DNA from: DYTH01 sp964552725
GTDB taxonomy: Bacteria > Desulfobacterota > Syntrophia > Syntrophales > UBA5619
Assembly (NCBI GenBank): GCA_964552725.1
Contig: CAZKHU010000017.1
Location: forward strand, 1 to 39,572
Length of the DNA: 39,572 bases
Reading direction: 5' to 3'
Each line of letters begins with the position of its first letter. The stretch's first letter is position 1. The notes under the pieces are model-generated. The model saw only the letters and a program-made list of their open reading frames with translations. It did no database searches and was not told the origin of the DNA. The position numbers and the translations under genes are program-made. Positions 1 to 7,903 of this stretch are shown here, in pieces.

Positions 1-1659
1 CGACTCGGATTTGCCTCCAATTTTTCCATTCTTGACAGCGAGGATTCCCGTCAATTGATCAATGCCTGCATCAAGGAGATGGGGATTGATGACAGGGCGG
101 GCAAATTTCCCAAGGGGGACGTCGTGGGCGGCATCATAAGCCTCGGAGTCAACACGGAAGCGCCCCTTTCGGAGATAGTCGCGAATCGCTATCCTTTTTT
201 TGAGAGCCGCACGGAGGATATCGTCGCCGTTGCCTCACGCTACAGAACAAGGAAGCAGGCCTTGAATGTGATGGATTTTGACGATCTTCTCTTCTTCTGG
301 CGGGAGCTGCTGCTGAATTTCCCTGAAACAAGGGACTATTATGCGGAGCGTTTCCTTCACATCCTTGTCGATGAATATCAGGACACCAATCGTCTCCAGG
401 CGGAAATCATGAACCTGCTCGCCTCCCGTCACCGCAATCTGATGGTGGTTGGCGACGATTCCCAGAGCATCTACTCCTTTCGGGGGGCGAATTATGAAAA
501 CATCATGAACTTTCCCGACTTATATCCCGACTGCCGGATGTTCAAGCTGGAAACAAACTATCGCAGCACCCCGGAGATCCTCAATCTGGCTAACCTGAGC
601 ATCAACAACAATGAGAATCAGTTTCAGAAAACCCTGCGGGCGGTGCGGGAAAAGGGGGTGCGCCCGGTTCTCGTTCCCACGAGAAATGTCTTGCAGCAGG
701 CCGATTTTGTTGCCCAGCGGATAATCGAAATAAACCGCGGCGGCGTCTCCCTCAGTGAAATAGCCGTACTGTACCGGGCACATTTCCATTCGATGGAGGT
801 GCAGATGGAGCTGACCCGGCGGGGGATTCCGTTTGAGATACGTTCGGGGATTCGCTTTTTTGAACAGGCCCACATCAAGGATGTTACCGCATATCTCCGG
901 ATCATGGTCAATCCGAAGGATGAAATGGCGTGGAAACGAGCACTTGGCCTTTACGAAAAAATCGGCCCGGCGACGGCGGACAAACTCTGGAGGTTTATTA
1001 ACGGGCAGGCGGATCCCCTGGCGGCGGTTCTGACAGACGATTTCAAGAAGGCGGCGCCCCGTTCGGCTGCCTCCGGGCTCGGACGGTTTCTCGAAACCTT
1101 TCGGGCGGTCAATGCCGCAAGGGGGAGCGCTCCGCCGCTTATTATCGAAGCGATCACCAAAAACGGATACATCGATCTTCTCAGGGAAACCCGTACCGAT
1201 GCGGCATCCCGCGAAGAAGATCTGCTGCAGTTCATGAATTTTTCCTCACGCTTTTCCTCTCCGGAGGATTTCTTGAGTGAACTTGCCCTGTTGACCAGCG
1301 TCAACGATGATGACGCCGAGAACGAGACGCTGCTGCAGGATCGCGTTGTCCTGTCGTCCATCCACCAGGCAAAGGGTTTGGAATGGCGGGCGGTTCTGAT
1401 GATCTGGTGCAGCGAGGGGATGATGCCGCTGGCCCGGGCTCTGAAGGACGAGGGCGGAGAAGAAGAGGAAAGGCGGCTTTTTTATGTGGCGGCAACCCGC
1501 GCCAAGGACCAGTTATATTTGAGCTATCCGCTTACCGACTATTCGCGGGGGATGGGAAATATGCCGGTCAGCCCCTCCCGTTTTATTATGGAACTTTCTC
1601 CCTACTCGCGAAACGCCAAGGATCTGCCCTATGAGAGATGGCAGGTCGAGGACTTTTAA
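1..1659 (+). CDS. UvrD/Rep-family ATP-dependent DNA helicase, 3' part (5' end outside window)
   Basis: Superfamily 1A 3'-5' DNA helicase, expected to unwind DNA in repair and replication restart. The reading frame is open from base 1 and begins inside the gene with a stretch ending FSILDSEDSRQLI, typical of the region after the Walker A loop; the N-terminus and motif I therefore lie outside the window. Visible motifs in order are VDEYQDTN (Walker B/motif II), GDDSQSIYSFRGA (motif III), LETNYRST (motif IV), VVLSSIHQAKGLEW (motif V) and RRLFYVAATRAKD (motif VI). The protein ends soon after motif VI in YERWQVEDF, without a long UvrD-type tail, so a Rep/PcrA-like or compact UvrD paralogue is likely. 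It converges on the citrate synthase-like gene with a terminator between them. Truncation is due only to the window edge. Confidence 0.93.
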   Translation, partial: RLGFASNFSILDSEDSRQLINACIKEMGIDDRAGKFPKGDVVGGIISLGVNTEAPLSEIVANRYPFFESRTEDIVAVASRYRTRKQALNVMDFDDLLFFWRELLLNFPETRDYYAERFLHILVDEYQDTNRLQAEIMNLLASRHRNLMVVGDDSQSIYSFRGANYENIMNFPDLYPDCRMFKLETNYRSTPEILNLANLSINNNENQFQKTLRAVREKGVRPVLVPTRNVLQQADFVAQRIIEINRGGVSLSEIAVLYRAHFHSMEVQMELTRRGIPFEIRSGIRFFEQAHIKDVTAYLRIMVNPKDEMAWKRALGLYEKIGPATADKLWRFINGQADPLAAVLTDDFKKAAPRSAASGLGRFLETFRAVNAARGSAPPLIIEAITKNGYIDLLRETRTDAASREEDLLQFMNFSSRFSSPEDFLSELALLTSVNDDDAENETLLQDRVVLSSIHQAKGLEWRAVLMIWCSEGMMPLARALKDEGGEEEERRLFYVAATRAKDQLYLSYPLTDYSRGMGNMPVSPSRFIMELSPYSRNAKDLPYERWQVEDF

Positions 1660-1666
1660 ACCAGAC

Positions 1667-1711
1667 CGGCGGTCGACTGAAACCTGATAGCCGACCGCCG
1701 ATGACTTTTTT
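1667..1711 (+). terminator. Rho-independent terminator after the helicase gene
   Basis: A 9-bp perfect stem, CGGCGGTCG (1667-1675) with CGACCGCCG (1692-1700), is followed by ATGA and a run of Ts (1705-1711). It starts 8 nt after the helicase stop codon. Its T run overlaps the stop codon of the convergent gene, so space is tightly shared. Confidence 0.75.
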
Positions 1712-3599
1712 ACATCCAGCGATCTGATTTCGATTTCGCCTCGTATTCCTCGCGCAAGGCAATCTGGGTAGCCTCGGCGATATCCTCCACCCTTTTTACC
1801 CAATCCTCAAATTTGATATCAACGCCGAAAATTCCCACCATCTCGTCATTCTCATCGACAATCGGGGAGGAAACCGTTATGCACAATGCCCCCGTCATCT
1901 TGGAGATATAGAAATTGGTGACATGGATTTTTCCCGTCTGCAGGGGCTTGATGAACCATTCGCGATCGGACTGGTCGGTCCCGACGCCGTAATTTTCGTA
2001 TTTGGCGCGATCGGCGATATTGGTAATGTTTCTGGTCGTCTTCCGACCGTTCATATCGACGACGTAGGCAAACTGAATCGACGGATTTTCCTCGATAAAC
2101 TGCTGCATCGCCGGTTCCTGAAGCTCTGGTTTCATGGTTTTCATGTCGGGATGCTCAATGACTTGATTGACAACCGCAACCGCCGTTTGCGAGGCAATAT
2201 GTTTGATCTTTTCCAGTTCGGACATGAAGAGTTCAGGAATGTATTTCTGCACGCGCCTTACCAGTTCTTCATTGGAGATGCTCGTCACCCGGCCCGATTC
2301 GTATTCATCGGTAACCCATTTATGGATGCGGGAAACGCCGGGGTGGCGCTTGTCGACAGCACTTTCTCCCTTCAGCCCGAAATGGGAGTTGATCCAGAAG
2401 GCTATCCCGGCTTTGCCGGATTTGTCGGTAACCATAGGCATGATCGGCCGTTTCAGCAGGGTTGCGGTATCGAAGATGTTGTAAATCTCTTCGTTTTTAA
2501 TCAAGCCGTCAATGTGGACTCCGGCCCTGGTCACATTGAAATCGGAACCCACAAACGGGTAGTTCGACGGGATTCTAACGCCGATCTCCTTTTCAAAATA
2601 GTTGGCGATATCGGTAATCGCTGTAGTATCGATGTCATTCGTCTCTCCTTTTAAGGAGATGTATTCGATGATCAACCCCTCCACGGGAGAGTTGCCAGTA
2701 CGTTCACCCATCCCCAGGAGCGCACCGTTCGCGCCGCTGCAGCCATATAGCCAAGCATGGGAGGCGTTGATCAGCCCCTTGTGAAAATCGTTGTGGCCGT
2801 GCCATTCCAGCAGATGTCCGGGAACGCCGGCATCTTCGATAAAGGCGCGAACAAGCTTGTCAACGCTGCGGGGCAATGAGGCGCCCGGATAGGAGACGCC
2901 GTAGCCCATCGTGTCGCAGAGCCGCACCTTGATGTCTATGCCGCTTTCCTCACGGAGTTTCATTAGTTCTATAGCAAAAGGGACTGCGAAACCATAGATG
3001 TCTGCACGGGTTATGTCCTCGAAATGGCAGCGTGGGATTATTCCCGCATCGAGAATGGACCTGACTACGGCCAGATAGTCGTCCAGGGCCTGCCGTCTGT
3101 TTTTGTTCAGCTTGAGAAAGATGTGATAGTCAGAAACCGAGGCCAGGATGCCGGTTTCCTTCAGCCCCATATCCTTGACGAGTTGAACGTCATCCGCGGC
3201 GGCCCGAATCCAGCCGGTGATTTCCGGAAATTGCAAACCGAGATCGCGGCATTTATCTACAGCCTCGCGGTCTTTCGCGCTGTAGAGGAAAAACTCAGAC
3301 TGGCGGATAACTCCGCTTGGCCCCCCCAGTTTGCTCATCAAAGAATAGAGATCGACGATCTGCTTTACCGTATAGGGGGGGCGCGCCTGCTGGCCGTCGC
3401 GAAACGTGGTGTCGGTTATGAAGATATCCTCTGCGGGGTTGATCGGCAATATCTTGTTGTCAAAATCTATCCGGCATACCTCGCTGTAGGGAAAAACATC
3501 CTTCTGCAGATTCGGCTCTGCAACATCCTTCAGGTCGAATTTCCAGAAATTGGTATGCTCGTGCTCCAAAACCCTTCTGTCTTTATTCCATTTAGCCAT
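1710..3599 (-). CDS. Re-citrate synthase-like enzyme (HMGL/isopropylmalate synthase family) with C-terminal Cache-like domain
   Basis: 629 residues. Residues about 55-400 are an HMGL-like TIM barrel: DTTFRDGQQ (63-71) is the metal/substrate signature, and EWHGHND (265-271) carries the two metal-binding His. The closest family I recognise is Re-citrate synthase, which condenses oxaloacetate and acetyl-CoA and starts glutamate synthesis in anaerobes lacking Si-citrate synthase, such as Syntrophus aciditrophicus; that enzyme is, from memory, of similar subunit size. Homocitrate or isopropylmalate synthase are alternatives. Residues about 505-600 (YVVDMNGR, DREWFIKPLQTGKIHVTNFY, GIFGVDIKFEDW) resemble a PDC/Cache ligand-binding fold, in place of the LeuA dimer domain. 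No signal peptide or membrane segment is present, so the domain would be cytosolic, unlike usual Cache sensors. The ATG has a GGGGTGAAAA ribosome site. Two hairpins with T runs lie upstream. Confidence 0.72.
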   Translation of the reverse strand: MAKWNKDRRVLEHEHTNFWKFDLKDVAEPNLQKDVFPYSEVCRIDFDNKILPINPAEDIFITDTTFRDGQQARPPYTVKQIVDLYSLMSKLGGPSGVIRQSEFFLYSAKDREAVDKCRDLGLQFPEITGWIRAAADDVQLVKDMGLKETGILASVSDYHIFLKLNKNRRQALDDYLAVVRSILDAGIIPRCHFEDITRADIYGFAVPFAIELMKLREESGIDIKVRLCDTMGYGVSYPGASLPRSVDKLVRAFIEDAGVPGHLLEWHGHNDFHKGLINASHAWLYGCSGANGALLGMGERTGNSPVEGLIIEYISLKGETNDIDTTAITDIANYFEKEIGVRIPSNYPFVGSDFNVTRAGVHIDGLIKNEEIYNIFDTATLLKRPIMPMVTDKSGKAGIAFWINSHFGLKGESAVDKRHPGVSRIHKWVTDEYESGRVTSISNEELVRRVQKYIPELFMSELEKIKHIASQTAVAVVNQVIEHPDMKTMKPELQEPAMQQFIEENPSIQFAYVVDMNGRKTTRNITNIADRAKYENYGVGTDQSDREWFIKPLQTGKIHVTNFYISKMTGALCITVSSPIVDENDEMVGIFGVDIKFEDWVKRVEDIAEATQIALREEYEAKSKSDRWM

Positions 3600-3650
3600 T
3601 TTTCACCCCTTTTTCTCTGTAGAGTTGATCCAGCACCACGGCGCCAAATA

Positions 3651-3677
3651 AAAAAGGCGCCCTTTCTTAAGGCGCCC
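3651..3677 (-). terminator. Intrinsic terminator or leader attenuator before the citrate synthase-like gene
   Basis: Read on the minus strand, GGCGCC (3676-3671), a 9-nt loop and GGCGCC (3661-3656) are followed at once by TTTTTT. It lies only about 51 nt upstream of the ATG at 3599 and downstream of another terminator-like hairpin, so it may act in the gene's own leader rather than simply ending the aspS transcript. Confidence 0.55.
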
Positions 3678-3714
3678 TCTGCTCCCCTTCTCCTTTGTCG
3701 TTAACTGGAGGCGG

Positions 3715-3745
3715 GAAAAAAGAGCGCCGGCATCATCCTGCCGGC
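3715..3745 (-). terminator. Rho-independent terminator after aspS
   Basis: Read on the minus strand, GCCGGC (3745-3740), an 8-nt loop and GCCGGC (3731-3726) are followed by GCTC and a run of Ts. It lies about 100 nt past the aspS stop and probably ends the hisS-aspS transcript. The rest of 3600-3848 holds a short palindrome, CAGTG-TT-CACTG (3775-3786), and AT-rich sequence that could contain a promoter. Confidence 0.6.
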
Positions 3746-3848
3746 AACGTTTTGTTCAAGACGCTGTTTTCCGTCAGTGTTCACTGCAATAATAAAATAT
3801 TTGCAATTCATAAAAAACCCGCAGCGCCGAAGAACCGTTAAATAAAGA

Positions 3849-5627
3849 TCACGAAACAATCTTTAGGGAGAGTTCCATAAGTTGTTCTATACTGACATGA
3901 GACGGAGCTTCTGTCAAGAGACAGGTAGCCTTTTGTGTCTTGGGGAAGGCGATGACATCCCGGATCGACTCCGCGCCGGTCATCAGCATCACCAGACGGT
4001 CGAGTCCGAAGGCGATCCCCCCGTGGGGAGGGGTTCCAAATTCGAGTGCATCGAGGAGAAAGCCGAATTTGGAACGGGCGCTTTCCTCGCTTAACCCCAG
4101 TGCCTTGAAGATTGCCGCCTGCACCGCTTGCTGGTGAATCCGGATGCTGCCTCCCCCGATTTCGGAGCCGTTCAGCACCAGGTCGTAGGCGCGGGCGTGA
4201 ATCTTGCCCGGATCAGTCTCGATGTACTGCATATCCTCTAAAACCGGCGCGGTAAAGGGATGATGCGTGGCCATAAACCGCTTTTCGGTGTCGCTGTACT
4301 CAAAGAGGGGAAAGTCGGTAACCCAGGTAAAGGCGAGGGCTGCCGGATCGATCAAGCCGAGCTTCTTTGCCAGATGGACGCGCAGGTTGCCCAGCGAGTC
4401 GCGGACGATTCCCGGGGAATCGGCAACAAAGAGGATGACGGCGCCTTCCGCGGCTTCCATTCTTGCGTTGATTGACGCTACCTCCTCCGCAGTCAGAAAT
4501 TTGAAGATCGGCGATGTCCATCCCTCCGGCGTTACCCTGGCCCAGGCCAGTCCGCCCGCCCCATAGCGGGCGACAAACTCTTTCAGCTCATCGAGGTCCT
4601 TGCGGGAGAGGCCTTTTCCGTCGTCAACCTTGATCGCCTTGATTGTTCCCCCTCCGGCGGCTATCTCGGAAAATAGTTTAAGTCCCGAATTTCTCAGGAT
4701 ATCTGTAAGGTCTCTCATTTCCATCCCGAAGCGCAGATCGGGGTTATCCTTTCCGAAACGGTTCATTGCATCCTGATAGGAGATGCGGGGGAAGGGAAGG
4801 GAAAGCTTTTTTCCGAGACAGGAACCGAAGAGATGAACAATCAATCCCTCGATCAAACCGATAATCTGCTCTTCGGTGATAAAGGACATCTCGACGTCGA
4901 TCTGGGTAAATTCCGGCTGGCGATCCGCCCGGAGATCTTCATCTCTGAAGCATTTAACTATCTGAAAATACTTGTCAAATCCAGAAACCATCAACAATTG
5001 CTTGAAGAGTTGGGGAGACTGGGGCAGGGCGTAAAACATCCCCTGATTGACCCGGCTGGGGACAAGATAGTCGCGCGCCCCCTCCGGTGTGCTCTTCGTC
5101 AGAAACGGCGTTTCGATCTCGATGAATCCTTCGCGATTGAAATACTCCCGCGTTGCCATCGCGACGCGGCTGCGCAGGATCAGGTTTTTCTGCATTTCCG
5201 GGCGGCGGAGGTCGAGATAGCGGTACTTGAGGCGAACGTTCTCCGATATCTCCGTTGTCTGATCCAGGACAAAGGGAGGCGTCTTCGATTCGTTGAGAAT
5301 CTCCAGTTCGTCGGCGACAACCTCGATCTTTCCTGTTTTCAGTTCTGAATTTTCCATTCCTTCCGGTCGCTTGCGGACTTTTCCATGAATTGCCAGCACG
5401 AATTCACTGCGGATTCGCCCGGCCTCCTGATGAGATGCCTCGTTCGTTTCCGGGTTGAAGACAACCTGGGTTAATCCCTCGCGATCCCGAAGGTCAATGA
5501 AGATAACGCCGCCGTGATCGCGCCGCCGGTGGGCCCATCCCATCAGGACAACCTCCATTCCGGCGTGTGTCTCGTTCAAATCTCCGCAGTAATGCGTCCT
5601 TTTATATCGCATCAAAAAATCGGACAA
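3849..5627 (-). CDS. aspS: Aspartyl-tRNA synthetase, probably non-discriminating (Asp/Asn)
   Basis: Class II aminoacyl-tRNA synthetase charging tRNA-Asp. The 592 residues match the long bacterial type: an N-terminal OB anticodon-binding domain (about 10-110), motif 2 (FRDEDLRADRQPEFTQID), a GAD insertion and motif 3 (GGIAFGLDRLVMLM). The anticodon domain carries His in RRRDHGG (His38) and Gly in RPEGMEN (Gly90), the pair described for non-discriminating AspRS, where discriminating enzymes such as that of E. coli have Leu and Lys. It may therefore also mischarge tRNA-Asn for GatCAB amidation. I chose the TTG at 5627 because GAGAGG inside the last codons of hisS sits about 8 nt upstream; an in-frame ATG at 5612 lacks a good ribosome site. 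The gene follows hisS by 5 nt, implying an operon and translational coupling. Confidence 0.95.
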   Translation of the reverse strand: MSDFLMRYKRTHYCGDLNETHAGMEVVLMGWAHRRRDHGGVIFIDLRDREGLTQVVFNPETNEASHQEAGRIRSEFVLAIHGKVRKRPEGMENSELKTGKIEVVADELEILNESKTPPFVLDQTTEISENVRLKYRYLDLRRPEMQKNLILRSRVAMATREYFNREGFIEIETPFLTKSTPEGARDYLVPSRVNQGMFYALPQSPQLFKQLLMVSGFDKYFQIVKCFRDEDLRADRQPEFTQIDVEMSFITEEQIIGLIEGLIVHLFGSCLGKKLSLPFPRISYQDAMNRFGKDNPDLRFGMEMRDLTDILRNSGLKLFSEIAAGGGTIKAIKVDDGKGLSRKDLDELKEFVARYGAGGLAWARVTPEGWTSPIFKFLTAEEVASINARMEAAEGAVILFVADSPGIVRDSLGNLRVHLAKKLGLIDPAALAFTWVTDFPLFEYSDTEKRFMATHHPFTAPVLEDMQYIETDPGKIHARAYDLVLNGSEIGGGSIRIHQQAVQAAIFKALGLSEESARSKFGFLLDALEFGTPPHGGIAFGLDRLVMLMTGAESIRDVIAFPKTQKATCLLTEAPSHVSIEQLMELSLKIVS

Positions 5628-5632
5628 AGTAT

Positions 5633-6886
5633 CTACCTCTCTAAATTAATAATTGTTTCTTCCAAAATATCCAGACTCGTTTCCTGTTGAAGGCCCGTCT
5701 GCATGTTCCGCACGGAGGCCTTGTTTTCCTCTATTTCCCGCTCGCCGAGAATCAGCGCGTAGCGGCTTTTGAGCTTGTCGGCTCGCTTCATCTGGCTCTT
5801 CAGACTGCGCCCGGAATGGTCCATTTCGATCTGCAGCCCCTTCATGCGGAGACGGTTGCCGATGAAAAAGGCCTTCTTGAGCGCCTCTTCGCCGACTGCC
5901 GCTATAAAAAGCAGGGGGGGGCTCGTCTCGTCATTTTCCGGAAGCATCGCAACAAGCCGCTCAAAGCCGATTGCAAAACCGATCCCGGGGATATCGGGGC
6001 CGCCGAGATCGAGGACGAGGTGGTCATAGCGACCGCCGCCGACAACAGCGTTTTGGGCGCCAAGGAATTCTGTGGTTATTTCAAACGTTGTGCGGGTGTA
6101 GTAATCGAGGCCCCGCACCATCTTCGGATTCAGCCTGAACGGCAAAGCGAAAAGGGAAAGCGATTCCTGGAGTGATTCAAAATGCTTTCGGCAATCGGCG
6201 CAGAGAAAATCGGGAAGCATCGGGGCTTCCGCGATGATTTTGGCGCAGTTTTCCACCTTGCAGTCAAAGACCCGCAGCGGGTTGGTGGCGAGGCGGCGCT
6301 GGCAGTCGGGGCAGAGTTCCTTTTCACGCCCCTGCAGAAAAGATACTATTGCCTTCTGAAAAGCGGGGCGGCAATCAGGACAGCCGAGGGAGTTTATCTC
6401 CAGCGCAATATTTTTAAGCCCCAGTTTGTCGAGAAAATGCGCAAGCATCAAAATGAGCTCGGCATCGATCCGCGGGTCGTCCGGGCCGAGAATCTCCGTA
6501 TCTATCTGGTGAAACTGGCGATAACGTCCTTTTTGTGGTCTTTCCCGGCGGAACATGGGGCCGATCGTGTAGAGCTTTGTAACGCTTTCCACGGCGTGGA
6601 GGGAATGCTCGAGATAGGCGCGGATGACGGAAGCGGTCGCCTCCGGACGCAGCGTGAGGGATTCCTCGCCGCGGTCGGTAAAGGTGTACATCTCTTTTTC
6701 CACGATATCGGTTGACTCCCCGATGCCGCGACGAAAGAGTTCCGTTTTTTCGAGCATGGGAACCCTGATCTCGCGGAAGCCGAATGTTCGGAAAACCTCG
6801 TGAGCGGTTTCTTCAACTCTCCGCCATTTTTCCGTTTCCGGGAAAAGTATATCCCGGAACCCTCTTACGGAATTTATCGTTTCCAT
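5633..6886 (-). CDS. hisS: Histidyl-tRNA synthetase
   Basis: Class II synthetase charging tRNA-His; 417 residues, the usual length. The N-terminus METINSVRGFRDILFPE is typical. Visible elements are the ALRPEATAS-like motif 2 region (SLTLRPEATASVIRAY), the histidine-specific RGLDYYTRTTFEI, GGGRYDHLV, GIGFAIGFERL (motif 3) and a C-terminal anticodon-binding domain. I took the ATG at 6886, preceded by GGTGGG about 9 nt upstream; the upstream in-frame extension to 6955 does not resemble HisS and runs into the promoter region. First gene of a hisS-aspS operon, an order common in deltaproteobacteria, and divergent from the DUF6502 gene. Confidence 0.96.
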   Translation of the reverse strand: METINSVRGFRDILFPETEKWRRVEETAHEVFRTFGFREIRVPMLEKTELFRRGIGESTDIVEKEMYTFTDRGEESLTLRPEATASVIRAYLEHSLHAVESVTKLYTIGPMFRRERPQKGRYRQFHQIDTEILGPDDPRIDAELILMLAHFLDKLGLKNIALEINSLGCPDCRPAFQKAIVSFLQGREKELCPDCQRRLATNPLRVFDCKVENCAKIIAEAPMLPDFLCADCRKHFESLQESLSLFALPFRLNPKMVRGLDYYTRTTFEITTEFLGAQNAVVGGGRYDHLVLDLGGPDIPGIGFAIGFERLVAMLPENDETSPPLLFIAAVGEEALKKAFFIGNRLRMKGLQIEMDHSGRSLKSQMKRADKLKSRYALILGEREIEENKASVRNMQTGLQQETSLDILEETIINLER

Positions 6887-6926
6887 AAAATAAAACCCAC
6901 CATTAACAGTAAATTTAAGACCGGTG

Positions 6927-6955
6927 CTGATAGCATAACTATCCGTTAAACGCAA
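6927..6955 (-). promoter_or_regulatory. Possible hisS promoter
   Basis: On the minus strand TTGCGT (6955-6950) is separated by 17 nt from TATCAG (6932-6927), about 40 nt upstream of the hisS ATG. Both boxes are only moderate matches to the sigma-70 consensus. Confidence 0.3.
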
Positions 6956-7020
6956 CAGAAATGAAAACGATCGATTACTGCATCCTCGGGCAAGCAGCTA
7001 ACCCCGGAAAAAAATAATTC

Positions 7021-7055
7021 TTGACATCGCTCATATTTGGGAATATATTCCCAAA
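7021..7055 (+). promoter_or_regulatory. Sigma-70 promoter with a 20-bp perfect palindrome over the -10 box
   Basis: TTGACA (7021-7026), a 17-nt spacer and TATATT (7044-7049) form a near-consensus promoter. The -10 box is the core of the perfect palindrome TTTGGGAATATATTCCCAAA (7036-7055). Transcription should start near 7056, one or two bases before the ATG at 7058, so the mRNA would be essentially leaderless. A palindrome here would block RNA polymerase if bound by a dimeric repressor; the adjacent DUF6502 protein is the obvious candidate. Confidence 0.75.
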
Positions 7056-7057
7056 CC

Positions 7058-7903
7058 ATGAGCTTGTCGATTGCTGAAAACTTGAATAATGCCATTCTGA
7101 AGCTGCTCAGGCCGCTGGTGCACATGCTTTTGTCCAATGGCATTTCATACCACGTCTTTTCCGACCTGGCGAGGTGGGTATATGTGGATGTCGCCTTCAG
7201 GGAGTTTGGCATTCCCCGGCGCAAGCAGACTTCATCCCGGGTTTCGGTTATTACCGGGCTGTCACGCAAGGAAGTTCAGAAACTGCGTGATCTGGAGATT
7301 CCGGTAGATGAGGAGGCGCATGGGCGGTACAACCGCGCTACCCGGGTAATCAGCGGCTGGATTCGCGACCCCCTGTTTCTGGATGACGACGATAATCCGG
7401 TTGATCTGGCGCTGGATGGAGCTGTTTCTTTCAGCAGTCTGGTGAAGAAGTACAGCGGCGACATGCCGGTCAGGGCGGTTCTGGACGAACTGCTCAACAT
7501 TGGGGCGGTTGCGCTGCAGGAGAGCGGCGCCGTAAAACTGATGACCCGCGCATATCTGCCTGGCGACGACAAAAAGGCAAAACTGGAAATCCTCGGGGCG
7601 GACGTTGCTGATTTAATTGAAACAATAAACCACAATCTGGACCCGGAAAACAACGTCCCCTTTTTCCAGCGCAAGGTGGCATACGACAACATTCCGGCGG
7701 AGTTTCTGGAAGAGTTCAAGGCTGTAAGTTCCAAAGAATCTCAAGCTCTTCTTGAAAAACTGGATAAATGGCTGGCAAACCGGGATCGTGATGCAAATCC
7801 CGACGTTCAGGGCAGCGGCCGCAAACGGGTTGGGCTGGGCATCTACTATTTTGAGGAAGATATCGGAAATATTGCAGACCCAAAGGAGTCAGGGAGAAAA
7901 TAG
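7058..7903 (+). CDS. DUF6502-like putative DNA-binding regulator
   Basis: 281 residues, soluble, with no signal peptide. The N-terminal part (about residues 25-76) is helical and ends in SSRVSVITGLSRKEVQKL, which reads like a winged helix-turn-helix recognition region; the rest has no motif I know. The whole protein resembles the DUF6502 family, which I recall occurring beside DUF5666 proteins. I chose the ATG at 7058 because the promoter -10 box lies at 7044-7049, which makes the upstream in-frame start at 7037 untranscribed. There is no Shine-Dalgarno, consistent with leaderless translation. Its stop codon directly abuts the ATG of the first DUF5666 lipoprotein, so both are probably co-transcribed. 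Autoregulation through the palindrome is inference. Confidence 0.7.
   Translation: MSLSIAENLNNAILKLLRPLVHMLLSNGISYHVFSDLARWVYVDVAFREFGIPRRKQTSSRVSVITGLSRKEVQKLRDLEIPVDEEAHGRYNRATRVISGWIRDPLFLDDDDNPVDLALDGAVSFSSLVKKYSGDMPVRAVLDELLNIGAVALQESGAVKLMTRAYLPGDDKKAKLEILGADVADLIETINHNLDPENNVPFFQRKVAYDNIPAEFLEEFKAVSSKESQALLEKLDKWLANRDRDANPDVQGSGRKRVGLGIYYFEEDIGNIADPKESGRK

Noticed and set aside
1..54. Apparent truncation of the helicase gene
   Set aside because: The frame is open to the first base, so the missing N-terminus is due to the window edge, not gene decay.
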